Numbered from the stretch's first letter, positions 10,660-23,480 are shown. The stretch: 64,000 bases of DNA from Sipunculus nudus (GCA_026874595.1 CM049310.1:30443558-30507557); one strand, 5' to 3'. Notes: a model not told the origin generated them from the sequence alone. Translations and numbers: made by a program.

Positions 10660-12876
10660 TCACTCACATATTACATTATATTCCTTTATAAAAGCCCAAC
10701 ATGACCATGATATTCATAAGCTTTTTCTACTCAATATAGTATAACAATGGTGATACATTTATAGTCCAATCATGATCAGCTGAGCGCCGTGACCCATGGG
10801 TCCCTTGTTCTGAAACTAAAACAGTGAACTGCACCCATGTCAACACTTCCCATGAAAAACCCAACCCATACAAACTTGACAGATGTCTGACCGACCTGTC
10901 TGAAAGCAGATGAAAGCATAAACTTAAAGCCCATGAAATATGCTATATTCATTGTGGAAAGTTGGCCTCTGTTATGGAGCTAAAGGCATACAAAGTGTAA
11001 TATAGATTTGTTTGAAAGAATGTATGATTTAAAAATTATCAGTGAGAAATAACAAATTTATAACAGGAAAACAAATACAGAGTTTTATTTCACATGAACA
11101 CACAGGAGGTACAAATTAATTTCCACAATGTGTTACATCACACATATAATACAAAGTACCTGTACCAAGTTCAAAAGACGTATCTTACAAATAACAACAG
11201 AGTATGTGTACTCACACAGGTAGATTACAAGAAACTACATGGTACATGTAGGAATTAGTAAAAATTTTATAGCTAATAACGATTTGCACATGAATTCATC
11301 CTGCTGTGTATCACACACTGCAAAAAAAGTAATAAACTGACCAACACATCAGGATAAATTGTAAAATACGACCCTGCTGTATGGTTTGTCCTGCAACCTT
11401 CAGATGTCTTCTCTAAAGTGATGCAAAGATTTACCACACAAATGAAATCCATTCCATTACATGTTGCCAATTGAACTTTAGAAGTAATATTTCAGAAGTT
11501 GACTGTCAGTTGTAAGCTGTACAGGTAATACACTACCACAAGAAACCCACTACAGTGTTAATAAGTATTCAGTTACTCTCTCATTGACTATCAGTGATTT
11601 GGGATATTGCCAGTGTGCTTCATCCTGCAGTCCTTTCCCCTTGATAGTGGCACCCCTGGACATGAAGAGAGCAAACTACAGGTGCCCCCACATAAATAGG
11701 AAACACCACATGAACTGATAAGACCCGCTTTAAGATAAAACATTGTTGAGCTGATTTCAGGGGATTAAATCACAGAGATTCTTCCACCTGTTACGAGTCT
11801 AAAAGTATACAGCACAAAAAAGTTCTTTGTCCATGCACACAGAACTAGCTCAAGCTGTCACTTCTGCATGCCATTACTGAAGAATCAGGAAAGATATATC
11901 AGGAAAGAGCATGGGGCATGCAATTTTTAGGTTAACATATTAAAACATTTCAAAAGGTTATGTTCTTAGTTTGTTCAAAACTGACTTGGCCCATGACTGT
12001 TTTATTTCGGGGGGGGGGGGGGATAAGGGCAGCGAGTTACCATTAACTCATGGTGGAATGGACTTCAAACATTTGTCTTCTAAATGTAGTCACCTCCTTG
12101 AATGTCAGGATGGAGACCATACAAGTAAATATTAACCGGACTGGTATCAGACCTGTTTTGATGATCTAGACACTTATCATTAACAGAAGTATATACATGC
12201 CTTCACATATAAATATTCCAGCACACACAGTGAGACATTTAAAGATCTACACTACCCTGAATTTATTAAGAATAAAACCATCAAACATCTATTAGATAAA
12301 ATTTTCACTGGTTTAGAAAATAATGCTAAAAATATAAAACTCTTTCCTGACTTAAAGTTGCTATCCTGACTGTGTTTTCATGTGTGCTGTGTGTGTGTGT
12401 CTGGGTGTCTTCAAAAGGAAATATACTAATGATGCAATAATGCAGGTTTCCAATGTTATTTTCTAGATTCATTTGTGGTAAAATAAATTCTTTTTATAAA
12501 CTTTTAAAATGTTTAACTATTAAATATTACTTGTCCTGCATAATAATTCTTAGTTGAACTCAGTAAGCCAATGAATTAGTGATTTTACATGTAACCATAA
12601 CAGACCTCCACTAGCATGCACACTGCATGTAACCATGGAGATAAAATAAGAGCAAATCCCATGTCAGTAGCAGTGAAATTACCGAGCTAACTAAAATTTA
12701 TATCTTGCAAATTCAATACATCTGAAAAGAATATTTATCTATTACATGACCAATATGACAGCTTCCTTGCCAAGCAATACTGCGGTATCAGCAAGAACGT
12801 GACATATCAGGGACAACCCTAGAGCAATAGGCAAGCACTGGTAGCCTGATCAAAGAGCTTTCATACCAGGGTACCA
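10660..12876. other. Non-coding DNA downstream of the ZNF800 homologue
   Basis: AT-rich, with no supported exon. On the minus strand there is an AATAAA (rc of TTTATT) at about 11084. It could serve a very long 3' UTR of the gene ending at 16600, but that is unproven. A poly-G tract lies at about 12008. Confidence 0.4.
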
Positions 12877-13036
12877 GGGGCCTGTTGCAATAACATTTTA
12901 CTGGACTTAAGCCCAGTTGGGGGCCTAAATACCATGGTTACAATTGTGACGTCATAATGGTTACCATGGTGAAACACAGATGCCCCTGGGCTTAAGTCAC
13001 CTACGTGACTTAAGTCACCTTATTGCAACACACCCC
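12877..13036. mobile_element. 160-bp palindromic MITE
   Basis: GGGGCCTGTTGCAATAA at the left mirrors TTATTGCAACACACCCC at the right. Inside, GGACTTAAGCCCA mirrors TGGGCTTAAGTC. It is nearly a full foldback with no coding capacity, typical of a miniature inverted-repeat element. It sits in the region 3' of the ZNF800 homologue. Confidence 0.85.
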
Positions 13037-16000
13037 AGGTTTCTATCAAAATCACAAACATCAGATCCCAGTGCTCACTCCATCTAGTTCTATCTCCATG
13101 GTGTAACCACTGTCTGGTGTGTCCAGATCATGTGACCCAGCATCATGGGTTATGTTAAATGAAATCAGATTCATGGAAGAGATGCTGACATAAAGCTATA
13201 TGATTTTATTGTTGATACAGCAGACCTGAACACCTGGTGCCAATTATCCCCAACAGATGTCTCTTATAGTGTTGAAAAGTTCTATAGAAGATAAGATTCA
13301 ATTAAAAAACACATCTGTTGCCAAATATTAATGAGCTGAATAAAGCTTGCCAGTCTAATTCTGTAAAAATTCTTTCTATTTGCAGCAACAATTAGTATCA
13401 CGTTTACATACAATACTCTATGGGATGCACTTTTTTTTGTTTCTGAAAATAAATGTTTTTCTCCTGAGCTTTTTATTATTTACACAATCTTAAAAACATT
13501 TCACAGTACACCAATACAATAAACATCTTACATAAGTCAATTTTACATACATATAAAAATGCGGTACTTTTGTCAAGTTTATTAAGTAAATACTCCTAAT
13601 AAGATATATATTACAATATTTAATGTACAGATTTACAAATGTCATGCTTGATGCCAACATAAATGTCATGGCACTGTATTTGTTGACACATGCACATTAG
13701 TGGCACCACAGGGAGACTAATAGCTATGTGGGATACTGTGGCTAGCTTCATATCGTGAGGTTAACATTTTTTAATTTCCATTGGGAAGGTTTGATTTTTG
13801 TGATCTCACTATACAGTAAACTATACAGAGGATATCCTATATTGTATGAATAATTTAAAACAGCCGCAAGATCTTTACAATTTGAAGACCCTGGAATCAT
13901 TGTTCATTATAGTCAGATGATGTAAAACATTTCATAATATTCATATTACCAATCTTTTTCTTATGGATAACACAAAAGATGTTTATATAAATAATATCAA
14001 AATTTTGCCTTGCAACGCTACAAGCATATAAGTACCTATGAGTCTACAGTATAAACAAATCTTCTTTATCTGTGCAGTTGCAGTGCCTTATTCACAAAAG
14101 TTTTTATTTCCATTAAAATTTACCTTTCACAACTTTGCAAATTTGAAACCCTACTGAACAAAAAGGCTGACCAAAATATTCATCAAATATTTTACCATTA
14201 TGATCCAATAATTATCAATGTTTTCCTTCACTCTATTTATACTTATTCAAAGAATAGACAGGCTGAGCCTGAAGAATGCTACTCGTATGTTTTTTCACAG
14301 TTATACGAACTACAGAAATTTACTTAAAATTCAGAAATATTTAAATTAAGAAATGACTAGAGTATTTGCTAAATAATGCATGCTGCGTCCTGCTCCACTA
14401 GTAAATGAACATCCTCCCGTCAAACCCAACCATGAGCTATGAATCAATTTACTTCTATTTGACTAATCTATTTGACTCTTTGCAACCCCGATTAGGGTGA
14501 ATTTATATTATCAAGAGTATTGTTCATATCAATAATCCAGGTTTGTTGGAGGATTATTGATACAATGTTGATACTTGTATCAAAGTTATTCAATGACTGT
14601 ATTTGCAACCAATATAGCAGTGGTTTAGTAGCAGCAATAGCGGTGGTGTTGTATAGTCAGTCACATGACCTATCATAAGCCTCTGCAGCAAATGGCATAT
14701 AACCTGCTTTCAAATACCAAGATATACATTTACCATAACATCTGTACTGTGATGCTTTCCAAGCAGTAACTAATAAAAGGATGTCTGTTCTGTCTGCTGA
14801 GCAATATTATGAGGATCGTTTCTCTTTGGAGGCACCAATTCTGATCAGAGCAACAAACATCATCTTGGCCTTAATGCATTAATTAACAAACCTATGTGAT
14901 GTTCAACAGTTTACCCTGATCTAAGCCTTCTGTGACATCTTGTTACATATTTTGGCTCAACATGCAGGATCAATTCAGAATCAGTGTAACAGTAACATCA
15001 ATAAAGCGTCCTTGTTTTAAGTAATATCTGTAGTAGCTGCCTTTTCAACTGCAAAAGCATTTTACTTGAAGGACACAAGGTATTTAAAGACTAGAGTTCT
15101 CAGCAACTAAATCTTAACTAACAAATATTTGGCATGCATTCGGGTAACTTACAAATAAAAGATTATACTGTACAATACCGTGAGGTATTTTTCACCCAAA
15201 TAATAAGTTTAATATCTTTCCTTATATATACATTAACCACTATTTATTTGGAATGGGAAACTTTATCCATACCTGAAATGCTGCAGTGTCTACGTTTTCT
15301 CCCTAATTTGTCTGTACATGCATGCATGTTTAAAAAATATAAAATCTTGAGAAATATTCATTTGATTCTGACCTCTGGAATGCACACATGGTTATTCACA
15401 CATTTTGGTATGTTGCATCATATTACTGAAAAAAATATCATCATTAATTGTTACAAGTACTGGCTTATATGCAGACCGCTTATCAATTTCCTAAGAGTGA
15501 CTTAAATATAACAGCTAGAGAGATAAAATATAACAGCTGAGCATTGTCTTTCCTGACAGAAGAAGTCTGTATGTTACAGTAACAACCCTGTTCAACACAG
15601 GCTGTAATGCTGGGTCAACAGGTAAATGCAAGTTATTTCTTGCCATGAGATAAACATTTGTCAAACGGAATCATGCACACGTTCAAACAGAATCAAATAT
15701 GGCTTGATTCTAACACATGCAGGTGTTTCCCTTATAAAAGCATACACAAATGATTCCCAAAGAAATCTGTTAATTTTGCTTCAGAACGTAGTAAAGGAAA
15801 TAAGTAAATACCAGAATAGGCACACTGTTCAAACAGATCTGCAGAATAAGCCACACACACACTTAATAGAAATGTGTATATCTGCCAACAGAATTATGCG
15901 GCTATTCTTTTAAAACTTGTAAACTTTTCATAACATAGCCAGCTAAAAGTTAATGATGTTCAACTAAAGAGTGAACAAGCTGTGTGTGCAACAACTTCCC

Positions 16001-16599
16001 ATACTTGATGTACATACGGACAGTTTCTGCTTTAATAGCTGTATGTACACCAAATGATCAGAGGTATAGTCAGTATAAGTACAAGTGTACAAACAAACTA
16101 TTCATATGTACAGTCATTTTTCTAAAATCTATGTATACCAACTGTTCAGAGGCGACTGTCCAGACATTGCTGTAAAAGATGTGTCTATATCAACTGTTCA
16201 GACTGAGAAGTCTAGTCACTGTTGTAACAAATTCATATAATAAAATGACTGAAGGTATAACCATTTGTATGAATTGATGGAAGCATAAAAACTGCTAAAA
16301 GGTAAAGCCAAGTCACAACTGCTCTAACAGCTAGCTGTATGTACATTAACGGCCATGAGATACAGGCATTTTTCTAACAGCTATAACACCATTAAATGCT
16401 CTGTGATACAGTCACTGCTGCCAACATCAACTGCAAAGAGGAACAGTCACTAATCCAACAGCTGCCGACATCAACTGCAAAGAGGTAGTCATTTTCTAAC
16501 AGTTGTATGTTCACCTACTACTCAAATGTAAAGCCACTGTTCATTAAATGTTTCACCTCCTTTACTAATGACAATATATCTATACAACTTCCACTTAGA
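13037..16599. other. Non-coding, possible 3' UTR of ZNF800 homologue
   Basis: There is no coding signal. Several minus-strand AATAAA-type sites (rc TTTATT, e.g. about 13204, 13464, 14103, 15242) could end the transcript, and which is used cannot be read from sequence. The last few hundred bases hold loosely repeated phrases built on ACAGCT and CATCAACTGCAAAGAGG (16438 and 16475). Confidence 0.4.
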
Positions 16600-19446
16600 T
16601 TATTTCTTAGCATCTGGTTCAGTAGCACTGGATGTAATTTCTTCAGATGCACCTCCATTTTTGTCACTAACATCAGATGCATTTTCTGCTTTTGCATTGC
16701 CATCTGAAGCTTTTTCTTCAGTAACCTCCTCAGGCTTGGTATCATTTTCAACACTGCCTTTGCCCTGTTCTTGGTCACCTGGGATTTTATTCACAATGGA
16801 CAAGGCCTGGCTGATGATTTCTGGAGAAAGTGAAGCATTTGCCAAAGGTATATCAACAGGTTGGGGAGCTGCCTTGTTGTCTTGCATCATAACCACATAG
16901 ACCTTTTGTCCTTGGTGGTTGACGACCTGCATAGTCTTATGTTTACCTAAATACTGCTGCAGAGTATGGCTTGGACTTTCCCCGACCTTATGCTTGACTT
17001 TCAGACATTTGAGTTTCAGCAAGTGATTGATATCAGACTCTCCCTGTTTTTGCTCACCATTGGGTGATGGTTTTTCTTCCTTGCCATCAGTGACATCTTT
17101 TTCCTCCTGATGCGCAGAAGAAGATCCATCTTGCTCTGCTTCTTGCTGTTTCCGCAACCTGGTAGAGCGAATTGGTCTTGTGGATGTAGCAGCTGATGTT
17201 GACACTTTCTTCTCCTGCAATCCTTGCTCATTTTTTGTCAATGTTTTCACAGTTCTGTTCTGCCCAGGAGATATATTCAAATGAACTTTATGACATTGCT
17301 TTTGAAGGTCAGGGCTCACTTCTGTAAGGTGCTGTGTCAGTTCATAATTGTTCTTTGGGTTAAATTTGTGCACCCTCACAATGTGTCTTTTGCATTCAGA
17401 ACGATGATATCCAGTAAAACGACAGTATTTACATTTATACCTTCGCCATCCTAAGTGACGAATGGCATGACGGACAAGATTTGAGCGACTCTGGTATGTA
17501 GTTTTACACTTCAGACACCTCTTTGTGTTTTCATCAATCTTAACACCATTTGCTTTCAGATATTCCACAGTCTTTTTCCATTTAGCACCAGAGAAGTCAT
17601 CAGACAATTCATCAGATGACATGTCATCCTCCTCTTCATCATTAGCATCCTCTCCTAACTTATAAGGAGAAGAAACCTGTACAGAACTTGTGTCCAATGT
17701 CACTTCTCCAATAACACTCACATCCAAGTTGTCCATGTTTCCATCATTCTTCTCCTTTCCATTTTCATTTTTCATTTCACAAACCTCTATATGCTTCCGG
17801 AGTGTGTCTTTCCTGCCAAATGTCTTCCCACACTGCTCACACCTGCACAAGTCAAGGGCCGTTTTTGAAGATTTTGGAATTGGTGAAATCCTTGTCAGTA
17901 CTGGAGCTTCAAGATCTTGGTCTTTGCTGTGAGGGACCTCTGGCACTCCTGAGTGTTCCCATTTTGTCATCTGTTCCAAAATGGGAGCCTCACTCAAACC
18001 ATTTGGATTTCCTGGGTTATTGCTCTTGTTAGGCCCAGACTGGTCACTGGAAGATACTTTAATTTCAGGGGAGGATTTAGGTTCTGGGGAAGAAGTGACT
18101 GTGGTAAGTTTATTATCTTTTGTTAACTCTATCTTGATCTTTGGGATGTTTGCTCCCTTTATCCCAATCTTTGTATAAGTATCTTCCATCACTTTCTTCA
18201 TATCATTGAGTTTCTTTTCCTCTACTGCAGTGCGGGGTTTGGAGGGAGAGGATGGCACACTCTTCCCAACTGGCTGCGATGACTTGGCCGAGGTGGTTTT
18301 GTTCCCTGTTTCCTGATTTTGCGTGGCTTTCCCCCTGGTTTTACTACATGCCCTGACTGGCTTCTTTGGAGATGCTGCAGCCACAGTCTGCTTGGTCCCA
18401 GCAGCTCCAACCTTTCTTCCAGTGGAAGGTGAACTGTCTTTCTTTCCAGCAGGGCTTTCCTTCTTCAGTTTTTTGCTCATCCTTTCAACCTGTCTCCTAG
18501 TTTTCTTGTGTGATCGGATAAGGTGACGTTTAAGTGACCACTGTTTAGTAAATGACTGTTTGCAAAAAGGACAACTGCAGTGGGATTTCTTTTTAGAATG
18601 CAAGTTCACCATATGGCCATAGAGTGATCTCTGATGGGCAAATGATGTGTCACATTCCAGACATTTTAGAGACTTCAAATCACACTTGTTCTTGAACTTT
18701 GTGAACATTTGAGATGATTTTCGCAGATAACTTGCCTTTTTCTCTGCTGCCTGGCCCCTCAAAGACCTGTTTATACTAGCCTTTGTTTGTGATGGCATTA
18801 AGACTACAGGCTTGCCATCTTTCTGTTTCACCTTCTTAACAGCAGTGCCTGCTGTAACAGTTTTGGCCTTCCGTTTGGAGCTTGCACTCGCAGACTGAGT
18901 GACAACCTGAATGTTGTCATCTACTCGTGTCAGCTTCACTATAGTCTTACGATCTGCATTTAATAATCTGTCATGGGCTTTTGCCAGAGTTGATGCTTTG
19001 TTCTCTGCAGACTGTTTCTGATTCTTTGAATCTGTACTGTCACCTTTAAAAGCAACAGCATCTACTTTCTGAGCAACCTTGGATATTCCACCTTTGTCCT
19101 TTTCTTCTTCTTTATCACCTTCTGTGATTGGTACACTTTGCTGAGGAGGATCTTTGACAAAGTTGTGGGCATCTTCTCGTGGCACCCAGTCTGTAGTGTT
19201 CTTGTACAAAGTGGTGCAATACACCCGCTTGTGTGCCAAAAGGTTTGGCAGGCCACGGAAGAGGTTGCGACAAACATTACACTCATAGATGATACTGCAT
19301 TCATATTTAAGGACATGCTGTACCTCTTCTGTACCCACTTGCATGCACTTTACAATCTGCTCGGCTGATGTAAGCCTGAGTTCCATTGAGGGTCGCAGAA
19401 CAGAAATGTCAAACCTGGCAGACTCTGGGTCTTCTGGTTCCTGCAT
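16600..19446 (-). CDS. ZNF800: ZNF800-like multi-zinc-finger protein, 948 aa
   Basis: Probable nuclear nucleic-acid-binding regulator. Counting from the chosen Met, the first finger lies at about residues 54-77 and is the C2HC type, with CRNLFRGLPNLLAHKRVYC. This closely matches the CRSLFRGLPNL finger that opens vertebrate ZNF800. Two C2H2 fingers follow at about 262-313, then a C2HC finger at about 536-556 and a C2H2 pair at about 644-693, the second reading YKCKYC...HIVRVHK as in ZNF800. Long Lys/Ser/Pro-rich linkers, a KRKAK basic patch and an acidic stretch (DEEEEDD, about 603) make it longer than the ~660-aa human protein. A polypyrimidine tract and CAG precede 19455 on this strand, so this is an internal or second exon. 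I chose the first ATG after the acceptor (GACATGC; G at -3). Further N-terminal exons cannot be excluded. The stop is TAA at 16600-16602. Homology rests on recalled family sequence. Confidence 0.88.
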   Translation of the reverse strand: MQEPEDPESARFDISVLRPSMELRLTSAEQIVKCMQVGTEEVQHVLKYECSIIYECNVCRNLFRGLPNLLAHKRVYCTTLYKNTTDWVPREDAHNFVKDPPQQSVPITEGDKEEEKDKGGISKVAQKVDAVAFKGDSTDSKNQKQSAENKASTLAKAHDRLLNADRKTIVKLTRVDDNIQVVTQSASASSKRKAKTVTAGTAVKKVKQKDGKPVVLMPSQTKASINRSLRGQAAEKKASYLRKSSQMFTKFKNKCDLKSLKCLECDTSFAHQRSLYGHMVNLHSKKKSHCSCPFCKQSFTKQWSLKRHLIRSHKKTRRQVERMSKKLKKESPAGKKDSSPSTGRKVGAAGTKQTVAAASPKKPVRACSKTRGKATQNQETGNKTTSAKSSQPVGKSVPSSPSKPRTAVEEKKLNDMKKVMEDTYTKIGIKGANIPKIKIELTKDNKLTTVTSSPEPKSSPEIKVSSSDQSGPNKSNNPGNPNGLSEAPILEQMTKWEHSGVPEVPHSKDQDLEAPVLTRISPIPKSSKTALDLCRCEQCGKTFGRKDTLRKHIEVCEMKNENGKEKNDGNMDNLDVSVIGEVTLDTSSVQVSSPYKLGEDANDEEEDDMSSDELSDDFSGAKWKKTVEYLKANGVKIDENTKRCLKCKTTYQSRSNLVRHAIRHLGWRRYKCKYCRFTGYHRSECKRHIVRVHKFNPKNNYELTQHLTEVSPDLQKQCHKVHLNISPGQNRTVKTLTKNEQGLQEKKVSTSAATSTRPIRSTRLRKQQEAEQDGSSSAHQEEKDVTDGKEEKPSPNGEQKQGESDINHLLKLKCLKVKHKVGESPSHTLQQYLGKHKTMQVVNHQGQKVYVVMMQDNKAAPQPVDIPLANASLSPEIISQALSIVNKIPGDQEQGKGSVENDTKPEEVTEEKASDGNAKAENASDVSDKNGGASEEITSSATEPDAKK

Positions 19447-19454
19447 GTCTTCCC

Positions 19455-19475
19455 CCTGAAACATAAAAAAATAAA
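19455..19475 (-). promoter_or_regulatory. Splice acceptor of the ZNF800-like exon
   Basis: Read on the minus strand, TTTTTTATGTTTCAG is followed by GGGGAAGACATG. The exon begins at 19455 and the ATG lies nine bases inside it. The frame stays open across the acceptor, but the upstream peptide (hydrophobic, rich in Tyr/Phe) looks like intron, not protein. Confidence 0.75.
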
Positions 19476-21110
19476 CTATGACATATTTCACCTACACAAA
19501 AGAAGTTGTAGTCACCAGCAGTTCACAAAATAGAAAACCTTAATTGTGTCTTTGTGGGCTGCAACACATGATGTTTCAGCCAGCGGAAACATGTATTACA
19601 TTTTTGGGGCCAAGTCAGTCAGGGCAACTCAGCGAGGCACAGAGTCCCACACGCTGAGTTTATGTTGACACCTGTGATGGCTCCCAGGCATTGTTTTTAA
19701 GACTTGTTTACAGGAGTAACAATTTCAGGGCAATGTTTTGGCAGGTACAGATTTAAAGGGAAGTCATATTTTGTGTTAATTCAACATGCTTTATAGTTAA
19801 TTGGGCCCCTTTAAACTGTAACTGCGATTTTTTATGAAATAGTGATGAAATTTTAATTTTCTTTTGGCCTGTCTGATCTGATATATATATGATTCAAGAT
19901 AGTTATATGACATGTTCAAAATGGTGCATGGTCTAAATGCCATGTACACTGAGTATAGTCCCAGTGCTTTATCCATAAACTTGGGCCTCCAGGTGTGCTA
20001 ATCAGACATTAGATGCGACTTTTATTTACATATAAAGGAATATTTCTCCTTAACAGAACTGTAAGGTGATTGACACACAGTCTTGAATATGAAGATTTTT
20101 ACAGAAACCAGCACCCATTAAAAGTTAAGAAGTATCTGATAAGAAAGGATAGAGCATGCTAGTAAAGGGAAGAAATATACTGTAATACTAAGCACATTTG
20201 ATCTAAAATAATATTACAGAAATCAATTTTACTGCACTGTTGCTGCCAAAAAGTCAATTGCAAATTATGCAATTTCAAGAAAATTCATGACACTGGCAAT
20301 CTTTCTAGAAAATTCATGACACTGGCAATACTAATAGGATATAGGTGCTTTTGCATACATTTTTGCCCAATTACAGTGAAATGTTATGAAGCAAGTGACG
20401 TTTTATAGAAGATAGTTGATAATGTTATTAATTTAGATGCTGACAAATATACAGGATTATCTTAGTACATTTATAAATATTTTGGCATCTGATGCAACAT
20501 ATCTTTGCAAAAACAGAACTGGTACATAACTGCTCTTTTTATGAATAAGCTTGCAGAAAATATAACAAAACCAAAGGAAGGCACCTACATTCTAAAATCT
20601 ATCTAGCTGTCATCACTGTTTCTACAGAAAACATTTCAGGTTATAAATGCAAATTTAAGCTCAACACTGAATGACTGCAGAGAAATAATAGAACTGATTG
20701 TGACATTTTTGAGGAAATGATCGAACAAAATTGTGGAACATTGGTAAGTGAATTAGATAACAATCAGCCTTTGTATGTCTTATGATCAGCTGGTGCCTAA
20801 ATGCACCATATTTGTGAAGTACTCAATGAAATATGAAAACTGGAGAATGTTCTTTTAGATTGAGTGAACGGAAGTACTGAAATCACTAACCATTAAACTA
20901 AAAATAGGCCCACCCTCACTGATTTTAATGCAATTTTAAATAAATGTATCTCATTTGGTAAGCTTTTAGTAATTTATGTATATCTATACTGAAGTGTGTT
21001 CAGTTTTTTCAAAATTCAGAAGTACTTAAGAGACAGAGAAACAAAAATTGGAGTGTGGGGGGGGGGGGGGAGGTGTCAGGTTTGGTAGAGGTACAAGGAG
21101 CAACCTTTCA
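19476..21110. other. Non-coding, probable ZNF800 intron
   Basis: AT-rich with no exon-like stretch. It contains a short direct duplication AAATTCATGACACTGGCAAT at about 20280-20330. A poly-G run lies at about 21058. Confidence 0.45.
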
Positions 21111-21118
21111 AGAGGAGC

Positions 21119-21550
21119 ATGTGCTTTATATATGGCTGGGTGTGTGTTAGTGTGTTCACTAGCACTGTAATTCTCACTATCGGGGAGCTTGTACTTAAAC
21201 TGTGGATGTGTGTTGGCCAGTACACTAACGCTGTGAGTCAGACTATCTGAAGAGTGTGTACTTTATATAGTCTGACTATCTGAGATGTGTATGCTTTATA
21301 TGTGGGTGTGTGTCAGTGTGTAGACTAGCGCTGCGAGTCCGACTATCTGGGGGTGTGCTTTATATATGTGGGTGTGTGTCAGTGTGTAGACTAGCGCTTT
21401 GAGTCAGACTATCTGGTGGTGTGCTTTATATATGTGGGTGTGTGTCAGTGTATAGACCAGCGCTGCGAGTCCGACTATCCGTGGAGTGTGTGCTTTATAT
21501 ATGGGCGTGTCTCAGTTTGTAGACTAGCGCTGTGATTCTAACTACCTGAG
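21119..21550 (+). repeat. ~66-bp minisatellite, about six copies
   Basis: Each unit carries TGCTTTATATATG, GGTGTGTGTCAGTGTGTAGA, CTAGCGCTG and GAGTCnGACTATCTG. Outer copies are diverged and the middle ones (21290-21490) are nearly identical, which fits growth from the centre. Confidence 0.9.
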
Positions 21551-21889
21551 ATATGGTTTGATGCTGTATAGATATTATTTACTATTAATCTATTATTATT
21601 ATTATTGAAATTCATAGGATGTCACTAAAATATATTAGAATGAGGACAAACTATTTCAATTTTTATGAATATGATTCAATGCAAAATATCTGTTCAACAA
21701 CCTCGAATACTAAGAGGGGACTTAACAGACCAAGTGCTGAAAATCTAGTTTTCTAAAAAACCATAGCTTGATAACTAGATATTTCTTGGCACTGCAGGTG
21801 CCATAGTGTCCCCAGACAATTAATCCCCCCTTTAAGAATAGGCCCCCCATCTTCAGCAACAATTAATATCAGACCACACTCATAGAAAA

Positions 21890-23480
21890 GGTCACTCTCA
21901 CAGAAAAGGTCATTACCAGTTTCCGGTACATGACAACACTATCCAAGATCTTCAGTCAAGTTGATTTTTGGACCGATCCATGCATCCCTTATCGAGATAT
22001 TAATGATTTTGTGTGATTTTCACCATATATGGCAATATTCAAGGTCAAGGCCACTCTCACAGGAAAGGTCATGACCCCAATTTAAACTAGATGTGGTCGG
22101 ACAATGGTCTTCAGATGGCCCCACGTTTCTGCTAGTGCTGGACTAGTTCACATATGGGTGAAAAATTAAGTTAAATTTGAAAAAATATCACAAACAGAAA
22201 CAGGTTTTTATCAATATGCATGAGGGAAAAAATCATGCTGGATTAAAGAAGATATGTCTGAAATAATATGTGCAATAGAAAATCACTGAATGTAGCCTGT
22301 TAGCCATATTTGATTTTGAGCAAGTCTATAATTCAATATGTCTGGAGCCCTTAAAGGGACCAATGATCCCTGTAAATTTGTAAAAGTTGAAGTATGTTGT
22401 TGTTTAGTTATCAAGCACAAAAAAAAACCGGCAAATGGGCAGTGGTGGCCATATTGAAATTCCAACAGGTCTGTAATTCAAAAAGTCTGGAGCCCTTACA
22501 GGTACCAGTCATCCCTGTGAATTTGGGAAAGTTGCAGGAGGTTGTTGTTGAGTTATTGCGCACGAAAGAAAATCAGCGATTTGGCTATGGAGGCCATATT
22601 GGACTTCAGACAGGTCTGTTATTCCATAGGTCTGGAGCCCTCATAGGTACCAATCATCCCTGTGAATTTGGGAAAGCTGCGGCAGGTTGTTGTTGAATTA
22701 TCATGTGCGAAAGAAAATCAGCTATTGGGCTGTGGCTGCCATTTTGGAATTCCGACAGGTCTGTAATTCGATAGGTCTGGAGCCGTTATAGGTACCAATC
22801 ATCCTTGTGAATTCAGGAAAGCTGCAGTAGGTTGTTGTTGAGTTATCGCGCACGAAAGAAAATCAGCGATTTGGCTATGGAGGCCATATTGGAATTCAGA
22901 CAGGTCTGTTATTCCATAGGTCTGGAGCCCTCATAGGTACCAATCATCCCTGTGAATTTGGGAAAGCTGCGGCAGGTTGTTGTTGAATTATCATGTGCGA
23001 AAGAAAATCAGCGATTGGGCTATGGTGGCCATATTTGAATTCCAACAATTCTGTAATTCAATAGGTCTGGAGCTGTTATAGGTACCAATCATCCTTGTGA
23101 ATTTGGGAAAATTGTAATATGTTGTTGTTGAGTTATTGCATGCAAAAGAAAATCAGCGATTGGGTTGTGGCAGCCATATTTGAATTCTGACAAGTCTGTT
23201 ATTAGATAGGTCTGGAGCTCTCATAGTTACCAATCATCCCTGTGAATTTGGGAAAGCTGCAGGATGTTGTTGTTGAGTTATCGCGTGCGAAAGAACGTGT
23301 CACTGACGGAAGGAGGGACTGAGACAGTGATCACTATAGGCCACCGCTTGTCAAGCGGGGCCCTAATAAACATCATCCCATAACCCATATCTATGTACAT
23401 GCATAATATAAAATAAATCTGTCCATTTGCTTTTGACTTATAATGCTCACAGTACTGTCAAGTAGCAATTTTGGGGGTAT
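21890..23480 (+). repeat. Dispersed host repeat split by a Helitron-like insertion
   Basis: The segments 21897-22086 and 23367-23400 form one repeat copy interrupted at TTTAAA|T. An unbroken relative lies at 23510-23840, sharing ACCAGTTTCnGG, GATCCATGCA, TTCAAGGTCAAGG, CACTCTC and CCCATATCTAT. The unbroken copy reads TTTAAAT at 23681-23687 where the insertion sits in this one. Confidence 0.75.
22087..23366 (+). mobile_element. Helitron-like element with ~145-bp internal repeats
   Basis: It starts CTAGATGTGG directly after host TTTAAA. It ends with a hairpin CCGCTT-GTC-AAGCGG (23344-23358), then GGCCCTAA, and is followed by host T. The body is about seven copies of a ~145-bp unit with GGTCTGTnATTC, GGTCTGGAGC, GGTACCAATCATCCCTGTGA and AAGAAAATCAGCGATT, starting near 22316, 22468, 22612, 22757, 22902, 23046 and 23190. 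A 3' hairpin ahead of CTAA and insertion between A and T are Helitron traits. It has no replicase and is non-autonomous. Confidence 0.8.

Noticed and set aside
15134-15913. 123- and 95-codon plus-strand frames
   Set aside because: Composition follows AT-rich DNA, with no recognisable domain or splice context. The region lies in the probable 3' UTR of the opposite-strand gene.
16507-19368. Multiple plus-strand and other minus-strand frames across the ZNF800 exon
   Set aside because: Shadows of the real 948-codon frame.
22316-23290. CRISPR array or satellite
   Set aside because: Units are ~145 bp with no unique spacers, and the whole array lies within a bounded mobile element.
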